Below the pieces are notes generated by a model that worked only from the letters and a program-made list of their open reading frames with translations, made no database searches and was not told where the DNA came from. A stretch of DNA of 64,000 nt from Spiroplasma ixodetis Y32 (GTDB taxonomy: Bacteria; Bacillota_I; Bacilli_A; Mycoplasmatales; VBWQ01), in the NCBI RefSeq assembly GCF_030316605.1, contig NZ_CP127039.1, forward strand, positions 1,860,001 to 1,924,000, given 5' to 3'. The first letter of the stretch is position 1. Each line of letters begins with the position of its first letter. Shown here piece by piece: positions 1-10,035 of this stretch. A program made the translations under genes and the position numbers.

Positions 1-944
1 TGACTTGGTATATGAATACCACAACGTTTAAATATTTCATTAACATTTCAGTCGTATATATCAGTTAAATTTTTACCTTTAAAATTACTATTTGTCATAT
101 TGATATTTTCTTTTTGTTCATTATTATCTCCACCACTTTTAAATATGTAGTTTTTAGTTACTAAAGTTCTAACAGCATCTTCCATTAAAGATTGTATATT
201 ACCATAAGTTTGGTTAAAAATAAATTTTGGTGAGTTTAAAATACTATCTAAAACAATTTGTTCATAAATAACATCTAATGCTTTAATTTTATCCATTACT
301 TTATCACAATCTGCTAATTCATTTGCTTTATTTCTCATAATTGCTATTGGTATATAATTAATATTTACTGTTTGTTCTTGTTCTAAATTTGGATTATTAG
401 TATATGTTTTAAAATCTAATGGAAATTGTTTTTTATTATCACTAATACTATAAATTGCACGATTAATAGTAACTTGTTCATTATTTAATGTATAAACTTC
501 AAATAATCTTACAGTTTGTGCATTTTGCTCATAATTATCATAAAAAATAGTACATTGAATTAATTTACCAGTAATATCATAAATCCTTTGTTGTATATCT
601 ACTACTTGAAAATATAAATTATCATTTGCAATATAAATTAAATAACCACTAATTCCTAATTTACTTAACTTAAAAATAGAATTTCAATTTTTTCTATAAA
701 ATTCTTGTTGAATTAAATATTTTTTAATAATTTCATTATTAATTTCTAATGGTGCATTATATAAATTAGCATTATTTTCTGCTACAAAATCAGTAAAATA
801 AGTTTCATGGTTAAAATCATTAAAACCAAAATAATTTAAAATTGAAGCATGTGTACTTTTATTTTTATTAGTTAAAAATTTTAATTTTTCATTTTGATTA
901 TCACCAATATTTGTTTTTTCTTTTCTTTTAAATAGACCTAACAT
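1..944 (-). CDS. portal-like phage protein (left phage), 3' end outside window
   Basis: At least 314 codons are visible and the frame is still open at position 1. ATG at 944 is chosen over an in-frame GTG at 956 because the GTG lies inside the Shine-Dalgarno stretch AAAGGTGG. The short basic start (MLGLFKRKEK), a central all-beta region and the later segment IPIAIMRNKANE followed by a long helix with KIKALDVIYEQIVLDS resemble SPP1/A118-type portal proteins, in which this helix pair sits at the wing-stem border. It lies at the promoter-distal end of the capsid cluster, not next to the terminase as in most siphophages; phi29-like podoviruses also place their connector after the capsid gene. Family assignment is by pattern only; a lower-collar or other connector protein is the alternative. 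Confidence 0.5.
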
Positions 945-962
945 AATATTCGCCACCTTTAT

Positions 963-1085
963 TTAAAATATTTGATTAATTTTTAATATAATTTTTACAA
1001 TAATAAATATAATTAAACCTGCTGTTGCTGATGATAATATAACTCCAATTAAACCTAAAATAATTTTTATAATTTTAAAAAACAT
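963..1085 (-). CDS. small single-span membrane protein (left phage)
   Basis: A 40-residue protein, almost entirely hydrophobic (about residues 6 to 34, with ILGLIGVILSSATAGLIIF) and with lysines at both ends. It sits between the fibre gene and the portal-like gene. Size and topology would fit a holin or a virion membrane peptide, but no family is recognised. The short 18-base gap to the next start suggests the same operon. Confidence 0.55.
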   Translation of the reverse strand: MFFKIIKIILGLIGVILSSATAGLIIFIIVKIILKINQIF

Positions 1086-1089
1086 AATT

Positions 1090-2289
1090 TTATTCCTGTA
1101 ATTCTTGTAATTTTCAAATATTTAATTGTTTTTGATTTTGAAAATATATTCTTTTTTTATTAATAATTAATAATGATGATTCAAATTTTCCACCAATTCC
1201 TACACTAGATATATTAACCAATAAATCACTATAATTAGTTTCTGGTGTCATAATTCAATAAAATTCTTTTATTAAACAAGGATATTTACTTGGTTTACTT
1301 ATCATAATACTATTATCATAAAATATTCTATAATAAGTATTATTTTTTAATTCATATTTATTTTCATATCCTTTACTATCTGCAAATGCTACCTCTTTTC
1401 ATTTAGGACATGGACAAGGAGTTGGTGGTGTTGGATTTTCTTTTAAATTAATTTCTCATTCATTTTCTCTAATTTCATTTGTTAATAAAGTTTTTGAATC
1501 AATTTTTATAGGTTTTTCTATATTTATTAATTCTGGGGATTTTATTTCTAAAGTATTACTTTTAATTTCATATAAATCTTCTGCTTTTAATTCTTTTAAT
1601 CTATATATTGCTCCACCACTATCTCCACCATTAAGAAGTAATGTTCATTTATCTTTACCATCAATATACTCTGATTTCATATCTAATGTAGCATCACTAT
1701 TACCTATTTTTCTTGTAGTAATACGATAAGTACCTGTACCAATAGCATTTGCTGGTGTAAAAAATATAACTTCTTTATAATCATTTTGTAAAGGAACACT
1801 TGTTTCAGTAATTAAAAATACACGATAAAGAGCATTTAAACTAGGTGAAAAATTACTTCATGTTCTATCATCAATTCTTTCACCTATTATTTTTCATATA
1901 ACAAATTTTCTAATTAAATTTTCTAATTCTGTGATATTAGTTTTATTTTCATTAATTGCAGTTACAATAGTTTTATTTGTTGTTTGTAAAGCATCATCAT
2001 TTACATTTTGTTTTTTAATTAATAAAGAATTAGTTTCTTGTTTCGTATAGTAATCATTATCATTATTAGGTTCTGCTATAAATTCAGTTGGTTTTCCCTT
2101 TCCAATATATTGGTATAATGAAATAGAAGCACCTTGATAATTAACATCATTAGAAGTTACAGTAATATCATTTAATTCCTTAGTAAATAATAATTGTATT
2201 TTAACATTATCATTTACATTCAATTCATCCAACTTAATAGTTTTTTGTGTTGTTCTTTGAATTTCACCACTTAAATTAAATATAGTTTT
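1090..2289 (-). CDS. distal half of connector/fibre gene, reached only by a -1 shift
   Basis: This frame is open from 2289 to a TAA at 1090-1092, about 390 residues, but has no ATG near its start; the first plausible initiator is a TTG at 2232 without a good ribosome site. The preceding gene (2271-3308) overlaps it in the neighbouring frame, and a run of six A on the coding strand (2286-2291) lies exactly where a one-base backward shift would join the two reading frames into one protein of about 740 residues. The N-terminal part (FTKELNDITVTSNDVNYQGA) is beta-rich, like upper-baseplate or fibre shoulder domains; a CPCPKW cysteine cluster follows near the C terminus. Either a programmed shift or a one-base mutation explains it. 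Role as adsorption fibre is inferred from position and from the homologous layout at 63041. Confidence 0.5.
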
Positions 2290-3308
2290 TTATCACTATA
2301 TATATAATTATCAGTAGGCGTACTAGGTGGTTGATAAATATAACCTCATATTGCTAAATATATTTTTCCAAATTCATTGGTAGGAATAAAAGGAGACATT
2401 TTTTTTCATAAAGGACTAGTTTCAATATTAAATCAATTATTTTTAATATCATCAATATTTTGTTTATTAATATCAACTTTATTTTCTAATAATTTAATAT
2501 TATTCTCATTTGTAGTAATTCGTTTTTGTTGTTTAGCAGAGAAATCACATGTTGCAGCATGAGTAAAATCACCAATTTGTGGGTTATTTTGTAATGCTTC
2601 GGGTGGCAATGTTCCAATTTCATCAGGTCAATCTAAAATCATTGTTTCAGTTTTTGGGTCATATTCAGTTGCCACATAACCTTTATTTATAAAATTTGTA
2701 ACACGACCCCTATATATCTCATTTTCATTATCATCAATTAAATCATCATATAACTTCATTTGTTTTGATAATGTAAATTCTTTTTGTTCTTTAATTAATT
2801 CATCAACTTGATTTCTAGTATAAAATGCTTTTAAATCAATTTTTTTAATATCTATTTCATCATCTTGACTATAACTTAAAAATACTTGCTTTAATTCTGT
2901 TAATCTTGCTCATATTTTCATTCTACTAGGTGCTAAATCTCAAACATTAATTGTAGGAATACTATTTGCACTAAATTGAGTACCATTATTAAATTGAATA
3001 GTAGCATCAACATTAAATTCAATGGGTGTACGATTAAATACTCAATGTTCTACCATAACATAAACCATATCTCTTAATGTTTCTTTAATTAATTCATCTT
3101 TAAAACTATCAAAAGGAAATTTAAATAAAATAAAATCAAGATAAGCATTAATATCATTTTGAGCGCGAATAGCAAAAGTTGTAAATCAATCATTAACATT
3201 AGGCCATGTATTTATATATTGTTGTGGTGTTTCTATAATTTTTCCAGTTAATGGATATCAGTTATTATAATTTTCAAGACTGACATCAGTTCAAAGTTTA
3301 TTAATCAT
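2271..3308 (-). CDS. head-tail connector-like protein with coiled fibre extension (left phage)
   Basis: A 345-residue protein with a good ribosome site (AAGGA, 10 bases before ATG 3308). About the first 140 residues are helical and look like a gp6-type head-tail adaptor: paired helices with FKDELIKETLRDMVYVMVEH. The rest (from FYTRNQVDELIKEQKEF) is coiled coil and fibre-like, ending with KQNIDDIKNNWFNIETSPLW. The right phage has a gene of the same plan at 63041: an adaptor-sized N terminus followed by a fibre-like region. It ends in TAA at 2271-2273, immediately after an A6 run where it could shift into the next frame. Confidence 0.5.
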
Positions 3309-3311
3309 AAT

Positions 3312-4259
3312 TTATCATTCCTTAAAAAATGCTTTTTTATAATGTTTAGTTTTTGTTTTAGTTTTTCTATGTGCAATATGAATAACTTCTTTTTGTAATT
3401 TCTTTTTACCTTTTTCTACAACTTGACTATATGCAAATTTTTCTAAATGATGTAATAGTCCAGTACCAAATAAAGTATTAACTGAAAATTTTAAACCAAC
3501 ACTTTTAAATAATTTATTAATATTTTCAATAGGATTATTAATAACATTTACAACTTTATGATAAGTTCTTACGATTCTAAATATTTCTCTATAAACTTTA
3601 AAACTATCTCTAATTACTTGTTGAACAACTGGTGGAGCAAATGCTATTGCTTTTAATCATTTATTTTGATTAACTCCATAACCAATATATCAACCACTAT
3701 ATCATCTATATCAATGAAACGGGTGTATTTGAGTAACAAAAGTTTCTGCTTTAAGAATACTATCAACAACTGTAATTGGTTTATACTTAGGATTACGATG
3801 ATAAATAGTAATTGCACATTTATCTAATGATAAAGGTTGAATTTTACAACCCATAAATACTGGGGAATTTAATGGAATTAATTGTGCATGTTTAATTGCT
3901 CTTTTTTCTGCACTAGTAAATAAATCAGTTGCTTTTTCTTTTAATTTATTAATTTTTTCAAATGCTTGTTGTTCTAACTTTTCAAATTTTTCTTGTAATT
4001 TATATATACTTTCTCGTAATTTTTCAAAATATGGTGTATCTTTTCAAAATTTATTTAAACCTTTTTTTAAATAAAATCTAATATCAAAATACTTAAAAAT
4101 TTTATTTGCATTTAAAACTATTTTATGAATTGAACTATTTTTAAAATTAAATTTAATAGCATTTGCACGAATTTTTTGTAAATCTAAAATTAAAGTTTTT
4201 CCAAATCTATTTTCTGTATGGATTGTATGTACTAAATTTAATCAATCATGTTGGTTCAT
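3312..4259 (-). CDS. unknown virion-type protein with coiled coil (left phage)
   Basis: A 315-residue basic protein starting at ATG 4259, overlapping the end of the previous gene by 53 bases. Visible features: a helical N-terminal third, a Lys/Glu coiled coil at about residues 90-130 (KLQEKFEKLEQQAFEKINKL), a middle domain with a strongly aromatic stretch (PFHWYRWYSGWYIGYG), and a very basic C terminus (HRKTKTKTKHYKK). It lies between the capsid-proximal gene and the connector, so an internal virion or ejection protein is possible, but I do not recognise a family. The right-phage gene at 61213 is similar in length and in its Trp/Tyr-rich middle, so the two may be distant counterparts. Confidence 0.5.
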
Positions 4260-5010
4260 AGATAGTACTTTTTTTTAAATCAGTATTATATTTTTTTAAA
4301 AAATTATTTGCTTTTTCAATATCTTTAATTTTAAATTTAGGAGTTAATTGAGGACTTAATTTTATTAATGTATTTTGTAATGATAAATATTCTTTTATTT
4401 GTTGTGGTTTTAAACATTTAAAATTATTTTTAAATTGTCTTTCAGCAACATATCCTAAATTTTGTATTATTGTTTCACGATTAGGAGCAAAACTATAATT
4501 AAATAAATAACGTTTATTACCAATAATTTTATCTGTTAAAATTTCTTTTCCACTTACTTGACTAATAATTTCTTGTAAATTTTTGGCTTCTTTAACACCA
4601 ATTTGTTCTAATGTTTTAGTTTTTTGTGCTAACTTAATAAATTTAGTAGTACGATAACCACGACTAATTTTATTAATTCCAGCAAATGCTGGTAATATAT
4701 TAAAAAAAGTATTTAATGGTGTTACATTTCCTTTTAAATAATCATAAACTTGATTAATAGTAAAATCAGTTAAAAACTCTACACCAACAGCACTAATACT
4801 AGCAATTAAATCACTTGCACCTAATCCAAGGGCTACACTTTCACTTAATCCACCAGTAAAAGGAGCAAGTGCTACTGCTATAACTTGTACACCAATCATT
4901 TCTAAAATTTCTCATCAAAAACTTTTATTTTCTTGTTGGTTACTTGTTCTAGTATGTTTTGGTTTATTTATGTTTAAAAGTGTTGCTGTACTAGTTGTAC
5001 CGATTGGCAT
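4207..5010 (-). CDS. unknown protein with glycine-rich membrane-like segment (left phage)
   Basis: A 267-residue protein, AAAGGA ribosome site before ATG 5010, 14 bases downstream of the capsid stop. Residues about 40-85 are Gly/Ala/Ser-rich and hydrophobic (IGVQVIAVALAPFTGGL), able to form one or two membrane helices. The C-terminal half is charged and helical. An ejected or membrane-associated virion protein is plausible from position. No family is recognised. Confidence 0.5.
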
Positions 5011-5024
5011 GATATTAATTTCCT

Positions 5025-6209
5025 TTATTTAAGAGTTATTTTAATTGGATTTGTTGTTCCTTTATAATTTAAGTCATTAACATTTGCAGTAATAGTTATA
5101 TACAAATCACCTGCTTTTTGTTTTTGATTACTTACATTAGTTTTTCCTTGTGCATCACTAAAATATTTAATAGTTGGATTTGTTAAATTTGGATTTAATG
5201 ATTTAAGTTCATTAGTAGTTTTTATTTGTGTGTTTAATTCATTGTTATTGTTATTAACATTTGCAGTAATATCAGTTGTTAAACTTGTAATTTTAGTTTT
5301 TAAATCAGTTTTTTCTGTTTTAATAACTCCACATAACATTCAACGTGAAGTTGTTTCATTATTAGAAATATATGGGGTTGCTTCTCCAACAACTTCACCA
5401 GCAACTTTATATGCTCTTCCTGCTTTATCATCTTTAATAAAATCTACATAAATAACTGTATTTTCTATCATGTATCTTTTCATCGCTCTTGGTGTTGCTA
5501 AAACAAAGGTCATTAATTGTTGTTCATTTTTATCATTAGTAAAAATCATATAGTCATCAAGAACGATTTCACATAATACGCCTTTTACATATAAATTATT
5601 TCCATTTAAACGTAATTGTTGTGCCAACTGATTATCGGTAATTAAACCTTTATTATCTGCTAAATAAACTAAACTATCATAAAGACCATTAGTAATAAAA
5701 AATTTACTATTTGCAATGTTTCTAAATTGAAACAAAGTATTTCAAGCAGATAACATCGATTTTAAATAGCCTACTGGTGTTGTATCTTCAATATCGATTT
5801 TAGTAGCAAATTTTGCAATTGCTTGTGTATCATCAATTGCCAATTTATCTGCTAAATCATTTGCAACTTCATATTGCATACTATCTAATAAATTTTGTCC
5901 ATTATTTGCTTTTAAATCTACATCTGCAATAATTTCTCCTGCAAGATATTTTTTAGTTATTTTTTTACTAATTTTATCTGTATCAACATATGGTAATTCA
6001 TATCTTTTACTTTTATCATCCCAAGCAATAATTTTTACTTCCGGTTTTTTTGGTTTTTTAACAATAAACTCAATATTTACTGAGTCAACAATTTCAGTAG
6101 GAAAAAAGTTTGCCCATGGACTATTTGAAATTTTAAAAAACTCTATAAATTCTGGTGCTTCTACTAATCTCTCTGTATTGTCTAAATTTTGATTAAATGG
6201 TACTGACAT
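5025..6209 (-). CDS. major capsid protein candidate (left phage)
   Basis: A 394-residue protein with an AAAGGA ribosome site. It follows a short charged coiled-coil protein of scaffold type. Residues 1 to about 300 resemble an HK97-fold capsid chain: an acidic N terminus, an early long-strand region (VNIEFIVKKPKKPEVK), the helix NLLDSMQYEVANDLADKLAI comparable to the spine helix, then FITNGLYDSLVYLADNKGL and VIYVDFIKDDKAGRAYKVAG. The last 95 residues after VIKTEKTDLK are repetitive, Thr/Asn-rich and predicted beta, perhaps a surface decoration domain. It shows no obvious sequence similarity to the right-phage capsid at 58802. Confidence 0.65.
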
Positions 6210-6227
6210 TTTATTTCTTCCTTTCGT

Positions 6228-6602
6228 TTATAAATAATTTTTCTTTTTATAATTAATTAAAAAATTTTCTTTATCATTTGATTTATTATTAATAATTATT
6301 TGTTTATTGCCACCTGTATTAATTGTTTGTTTAAATACTGGTTGTTCTTTAACCATTTTTTTAATAGTTTCTTCAATTTTTGAATTTTCTAAATTATTAG
6401 TTTTAAATTTTAAATAATCATAAAATTCAGTTTTAACTTGATATTTTTTAAATATATTAATCATTTCTTTTTCTTTAATTTCTTGATTAAGTTTATTTAA
6501 CTTATTTTCTGCTTCATTAACTTTATTTTCTATTTCTTGTTGAGCATTGTTTTCAGTTAAAGGTTCAGTTGTTTGTTGAACATTATTTTCATTTTCTAAC
6601 AT
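6228..6602 (-). CDS. scaffold-like coiled-coil protein (left phage)
   Basis: A 124-residue, highly charged protein directly upstream of the capsid gene (18-base gap). It has a Gln/Asn/Glu-rich start, a coiled coil at about residues 22-50 (KVNEAENKLNKLNQEIKEKE) and a basic C terminus, which is the classic size, composition and position of a phage scaffolding protein. The right phage has a longer protein of the same type upstream of its capsid (58260). Confidence 0.55.
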   Translation of the reverse strand: MLENENNVQQTTEPLTENNAQQEIENKVNEAENKLNKLNQEIKEKEMINIFKKYQVKTEFYDYLKFKTNNLENSKIEETIKKMVKEQPVFKQTINTGGNKQIIINNKSNDKENFLINYKKKNYL

Positions 6603-6627
6603 TTACATCACCACTTTATTATTTATT

Positions 6628-6807
6628 TTATTTATTAATCTTTTCATTAAGTTTTGCTAATTTTTTTTGATGTTTAATAATTTTGTTATTTGCTCTAACA
6701 TGCTTTGGTGTAGTCATAAATCGTTTTAATAAAACAATAATTTCTCGACAAATTAATATACCTGTGCTTATTCCAATTGTTTCAAGTGCTTTTAAAAATT
6801 CTTGCAT
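6628..6807 (-). CDS. short helical protein (left phage)
   Basis: A 59-residue protein with AAAGGA eight bases before ATG 6807. A hydrophobic helix at residues about 5-30 (ETIGISTGILICREIIVLL) is followed by a basic tail rich in Lys. Single-pass membrane topology is likely. Function is unknown; position before the scaffold gene suggests a late gene. Confidence 0.45.
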   Translation of the reverse strand: MQEFLKALETIGISTGILICREIIVLLKRFMTTPKHVRANNKIIKHQKKLAKLNEKINK

Positions 6808-6836
6808 TTCAATATTTTCCTTTCAATTATTTTATT

Positions 6837-7247
6837 TTATAAATTGATATGATTATAATCTCAATTTAGTGATATTTCGCTTATATTATCACTACCATAT
6901 TGACTAGTTGTTTCACTATTAATAGTAAATCTAGTATCATTATTAATTAATCTTGCTCTTTCATCAGTAAATACTTCTTGTAATTCTTGATTATGATTAG
7001 TTATTTCCATAGGTAATAAATTATGTATAATTTCACTTGTACCAGCAACAATAGTAGGAACAGCATAAGCATTACTAAAATCATTATTAATACCCATTGC
7101 TACACCACTTGATATTAAACAACCACCAGTTGCCATATTACAAATCTTTCTTATTGCTTCAAATTTATTAGGTATTAATTCTGTTAATCCCGCAATAAGA
7201 TTTGAAATACCATAAGCATTTAATGAAATATAAGTATCTCAATCCAT
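6837..7247 (-). CDS. shared viral membrane protein, C-terminal part (left phage)
   Basis: A 136-residue reading frame beginning at ATG 7247, two codons after the TAA that ends the N-terminal part and in the same frame. It contains the strongly conserved block ATGGCLISSGVAMGINND and PTIVAG, then a variable acidic tail with ELQEVFTDERARLIN. The same blocks occur in the right phage (60926-61213) and in the plectrovirus gene at 34934-35794, where both parts are one continuous protein. In this copy a single stop separates the parts, so it is either a true split gene or a nonsense-broken one. Confidence 0.6.
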
Positions 7248-7250
7248 TAA

Positions 7251-7640
7251 TTACTGATTATCTTGTTTATCTAATAATAATCATGGTGGACCTTCTGTTG
7301 TAGTTGTAGTAGTTATTGGAATTGGTGTTGTTGGAATAATAGGATTAATATTATTTTCAGTTCATTTACTATAATTTGCTAAACCAATTGTTCCTAAACC
7401 TAGTAATATTTTTTTACTACTATTAATTAATTTAGTTTTAATATTTGGTCTTTGATTTAAATTTCATATATCTAAACCTAATTTTTTACCAAATAATAAT
7501 GAATTAATACTACCTAACACTGGATTATCTATAAGTTGACCATAATAAGCACTTATACCAATCATTGCACAAATTGGACTTATTCCAGTTCTAATTAATT
7601 TAGTTAAAGTATAATTTGATTGTGTATTTTCGTTTGGCAT
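7251..7640 (-). CDS. shared viral membrane protein, N-terminal part (left phage)
   Basis: A 129-residue frame with an AAAGGAG ribosome site, overlapping nothing and ending in TAA at 7251-7253. Conserved elements: SNYTLTKLIRTGISP, AMIGISAYYGQL, LGSINSLLFGKKLGLDIWN and KKILLGLGTIGLANY, giving two amphipathic or membrane helices, then a Thr/Pro linker (PTTPIPITTTTTTEGPPW). Homologous to the right-phage gene at 60387 and the plectrovirus gene at 35794. Probably virion-membrane or exit associated; function not established. Confidence 0.6.
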
Positions 7641-7641
7641 T

Positions 7642-7887
7642 TTATTCTCCTTTAATTTCTAATTTTTTAACTGTTACTTTAATTCAACCTTGATAAACAT
7701 CATTATCACCAACTATTAATGCAACATTACTTTCGGGGTCAGAAACAATTATGTGTTTTGATTTAACATTTGGGTATTGTCTTAAAATAATTGCTCTAAT
7801 ATCATTACTTGTATGAATTGCTTTTGAAAATGGTGATAATATTTCAATTTCATCTTTATTTTCAAACAAAGTAGGCAATATTATCAT
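7642..7887 (-). CDS. small phage protein paired with the shared membrane gene
   Basis: An 81-residue protein homologous to the 95-residue product at 60131 in the right phage: both have a start of about 20 variable residues, then SNDIRAIIL-x3-YPN (right: SNDLRAILLDEYPN), then SNVALIVGDN (right: ANTAILVGDN). In both phages it sits immediately upstream of the shared membrane protein. Its ATG overlaps the preceding stop (TAATG). Function unknown; short beta/alpha fold likely. Confidence 0.55.
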
Positions 7888-8009
7888 TAGTCAAATTCAC
7901 CCTTTTTTATAGAATCTATAATACTAATAATTACTGCTTTTGCTCATCAATTATCACCAGTAAGTTTTAAATATTCATCTAATTTTTTAACTAATTTTTC
8001 TTTTTGCAT
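7887..8009 (-). CDS. MxKEKL microprotein 1
   Basis: A 40-residue protein starting MQKEKLVKKLDEYLK and ending SIIDSIKKGEFD. Two other microproteins in this cluster (8009-8164 and 9613-9738) share the start MxKEKL and the end IxxGEF(D/N), so they form a small paralogous family. Stop and start overlap with both neighbours (TAATG), which suggests translational coupling. UGA encodes two Trp here. Function unknown. Confidence 0.5.
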
Positions 8010-8164
8010 TAATCAAATTCTCCTTTAATAATTCTTTCAATAATACATTTTGCATCCATTAAAAGATTTGCAATTAAACGTTCATTTAATCTTATGTCTT
8101 CTAAATCTTTTTCATGTTGTTTTAATTTATCATTATAATATTCAAGTAATTTTTCTTTATTCAT
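8009..8164 (-). CDS. MxKEKL microprotein 2
   Basis: A 51-residue protein beginning MNKEKLLEYYNDKLKQHEKD and ending CIIERIIKGEFD. Same N-terminal and C-terminal signatures as the microproteins at 7887-8009 and 9613-9738. Predicted as a single long helix. Overlaps the next start by one base. Function unknown. Confidence 0.5.
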   Translation of the reverse strand: MNKEKLLEYYNDKLKQHEKDLEDIRLNERLIANLLMDAKCIIERIIKGEFD

Positions 8165-8252
8165 AATTTAATCTCTCTTTCCTAACTCTTTTATTTTGTT
8201 TTTGCTTACATAAGTTATTACATTTATGGGCATAAACTCTACCTAACCACAT
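8157..8252 (-). CDS. possible 31-residue basic microprotein
   Basis: ATG 8252 opens a 31-codon frame (MWLGRVYAHKCNNLCKQK...) ending in TAA that overlaps the next start. It is basic, with a CxxxC pair like its zinc-knuckle neighbours, but no clear ribosome site is seen. Coding status is uncertain. Confidence 0.25.
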   Translation of the reverse strand: MWLGRVYAHKCNNLCKQKQNKRVRKERLNYE

Positions 8253-8332
8253 TTATTATTTTTTTTAATTTTTATTATCATTATTTTTAAAACAATTTTG
8301 ACAATTTGGTCAATTATAATTTTCTTTACAAT

Positions 8333-9492
8333 TATAGATTAGACACACTTTTTGGACTAATAAAAGTTTTTATAACTTTATATTATTAGTTGAGGTGTAG
8401 TTTAAAATGAAATATTTAATTAATAGTGCTGATTTTACTAAATTTGATTATAAATTTAACAAGTTTGTAGAAAAGTATAAAAATGATAAAAATATTAATA
8501 AAGTTAATATTTATTATCGTAAATTTAGAAAATTTTGTTTTATTTTTAAAAATAAAAATTCTAGTAAAGAAATAATTTCTCAATTACATATGCCAAAGCA
8601 AACTTTTTATTATTGAGCTAAACGTTTTTATGATATTTTCTACAAAAATAAACCTTTTGAAGAATTATTATTTAAATCAACAAAACCTAAAAATATTAAA
8701 TATTTGTATAATTTGGAATTATCAGAAAAATTTATAAATTATTTTGTTCAGTATAAAGAAGAGTTTGGTATAGGTGCTTTTCAATTTTGTTATTTAATAA
8801 GAAATATTGATGATATTAGGTTTAATTTTTTGCCAAAACCTTTTCGGTTAAAACTATATATCGTTGATTAAAACGTTTTGGTTTTTATTCACAAAAAACT
8901 ATTAAGAAAAAACATTTGAGATATGAAGTAAAAGAAACTGGATTATTGCAGACTGATATTAAAGTAGTATCAGATTATATAACAGGAAGTAAAAGATGAT
9001 ATATTATTGATTTTATTGATGAAAAAACTCGAATTACTTATTGTTATCCATCTGAACAAGCACAAACCAGAGATATTGTAAATGCTACTAAAAATGCTTT
9101 AAATTTTTATGAAAAATTGGGAATTAAAATTAAAAGAATTAGAACTGATAATGGTAGTCAATATGTTAATACATCTTGTGAAAAACCACAAAGGAATCGT
9201 TGATTTACAAATTTTTGTAATAAAAAAGGTATAGTTCATGAAACTACACCGTTTAGATCACCACAGAGTAATGGTAAGATTGAAAGATTTCATAGAAATT
9301 GAAGTAATTTATTTGAAATAAAACCATATTTAAATAGTGATTTTAGTTTATTTCAAAAATTAGTTAATTCTTTTCAAGAATATTATAACAATTCTAAACC
9401 ACATAAATCATTAGGGTTAATGACTCCTATGGATTATTTTGATAAACTTTTATTAGATGGAAAATAGTCCAAAATGTTTGTACTACCTTACA
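8333..9492 (+). mobile_element. IS481/IS3-type element, copy 1 (1160 bp)
   Basis: Bounded by a 15-bp target duplication (AATTTTCTTTACAAT). Ends are imperfect inverted repeats: left TATAGATTAGACACACTTTT, and right the reverse complement of TGTAAGGTAGTACAAACATT. The other copies begin TGTA at both ends, so the left TATA is a point change. It encodes one rve-type transposase. Close copies lie at 12116-13274 and 28218-30324. Confidence 0.85.
8407..9467 (+). pseudogene. IS481-like transposase, frameshifted
   Basis: Starts MKYLINSADFTKFDYKFNKF, with an N-terminal HTH region, then an rve DDE core: LLQTDIKVVSDYI (D), IKRIRTDNGSQYVN (D), TTPFRSPQSNGKIERFHRNW (E), and an IS481/IS3-like end (NNSKPHKSLGLMTPMDYF). 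Full length would be about 352 residues. Two extra T in the CCTTTTCGG stretch near 8838 shift the frame relative to the copies at 12 kb and 28-30 kb, so this copy is inactive unless rescued. Confidence 0.8.
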
Positions 9493-9509
9493 AATTTTCT
9501 TTACAATCT

Positions 9510-9620
9510 TTACATATTTTCATTATTATTCTCCTTTGGATGTTGAAATTGAACAGCTTTACAATTATCACATCTAAATACTAATTCAATACTCACATCT
9601 TCATGTTCACATTTATTCAT
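9510..9620 (-). CDS. zinc-knuckle microprotein (36 aa)
   Basis: MNKCEHEDVSIELVFRCDNC and then KAVQFQHPKENNNENM. The pattern CxH...CxxC could bind one zinc ion. It overlaps both the upstream microprotein and the start of the split zinc-knuckle gene, so all three look translationally coupled. Function unknown. Confidence 0.5.
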   Translation of the reverse strand: MNKCEHEDVSIELVFRCDNCKAVQFQHPKENNNENM

Positions 9621-9738
9621 TATTAAATTCACCATTAATTATTTTTTGTAATAAAATATCAAGTACTAAATCTATTTCTGTACCATTATAGAATTTTTGT
9701 TGTTTTTTAATATAATTAATTAATTTTTCTTTATTCAT
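9613..9738 (-). CDS. MxKEKL microprotein 3
   Basis: A 41-residue protein: MNKEKLINYIKKQQKFYNGT at the start and LLQKIINGEFNNE at the end, matching the family at 7887-8009 and 8009-8164. AAAAGGAATAAATA precedes the ATG. Function unknown. Confidence 0.5.
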   Translation of the reverse strand: MNKEKLINYIKKQQKFYNGTEIDLVLDILLQKIINGEFNNE

Positions 9739-9750
9739 TATTTATTCCTT

Positions 9751-10035
9751 TTATTTTTTAAATCATTTAACATTAATTGAACAAAATGCACGATTTTTAG
9801 GAATGTTTAAAGTGTTAAAAATTTCACCAGTTACTATAATTTCATCGTTTTTGTTTAATAAAATACATCGCTTATAAAGTTTTGGTTTATTAAAAATTAA
9901 AGTAACATAGTTTAATCCATTTCATTGACCACGAACACTATAATATAATTCCTTATTACCTTTTTCGTAATATTTTCCTTCAATAGTGTTACTAAGTTTT
10001 ACTGTTAATTTGACATAATTGGCTTTCTCTTTCAT
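9751..10035 (-). CDS. small beta-rich, OB-fold-like protein; possible single-strand DNA-binding protein
   Basis: 94 residues. Alternating strands (YVKLTVKLSNTIEGKYY, YYSVRGQWNG, LNYVTLIFNK, DEIIVTGEIFNTL, FCSINVKWFKK) would fit an OB fold. The motif DEIIVTGE resembles the strand that follows the L23 loop in SSB-like proteins. It overlaps the RuvC-like gene by 44 bases, which supports a DNA-recombination or replication role. Assignment is by pattern, not by recognised homology. Confidence 0.4.

Larger units (their letters stand above)
8265..9523 (-). pseudogene. zinc-knuckle microprotein split by IS481-like element
   Basis: Reading across the insertion gives a 27-residue product with two CxxC pairs: MKICKDCKEN from 9523-9494, then YNWPNCQNCFKNNDNKN ending at TAA 8265-8267. 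The 15-base sequence AATTTTCTTTACAAT occurs at both edges of the inserted element (8318-8332 and 9493-9507), so removal of one copy restores the frame. It belongs to the zinc-binding cluster of this phage. Confidence 0.5.

Noticed and set aside
5230..5451. Plus-strand reading frame inside the capsid gene
   Set aside because: Antisense shadow of the capsid gene, low-complexity Leu-rich product without a ribosome site.
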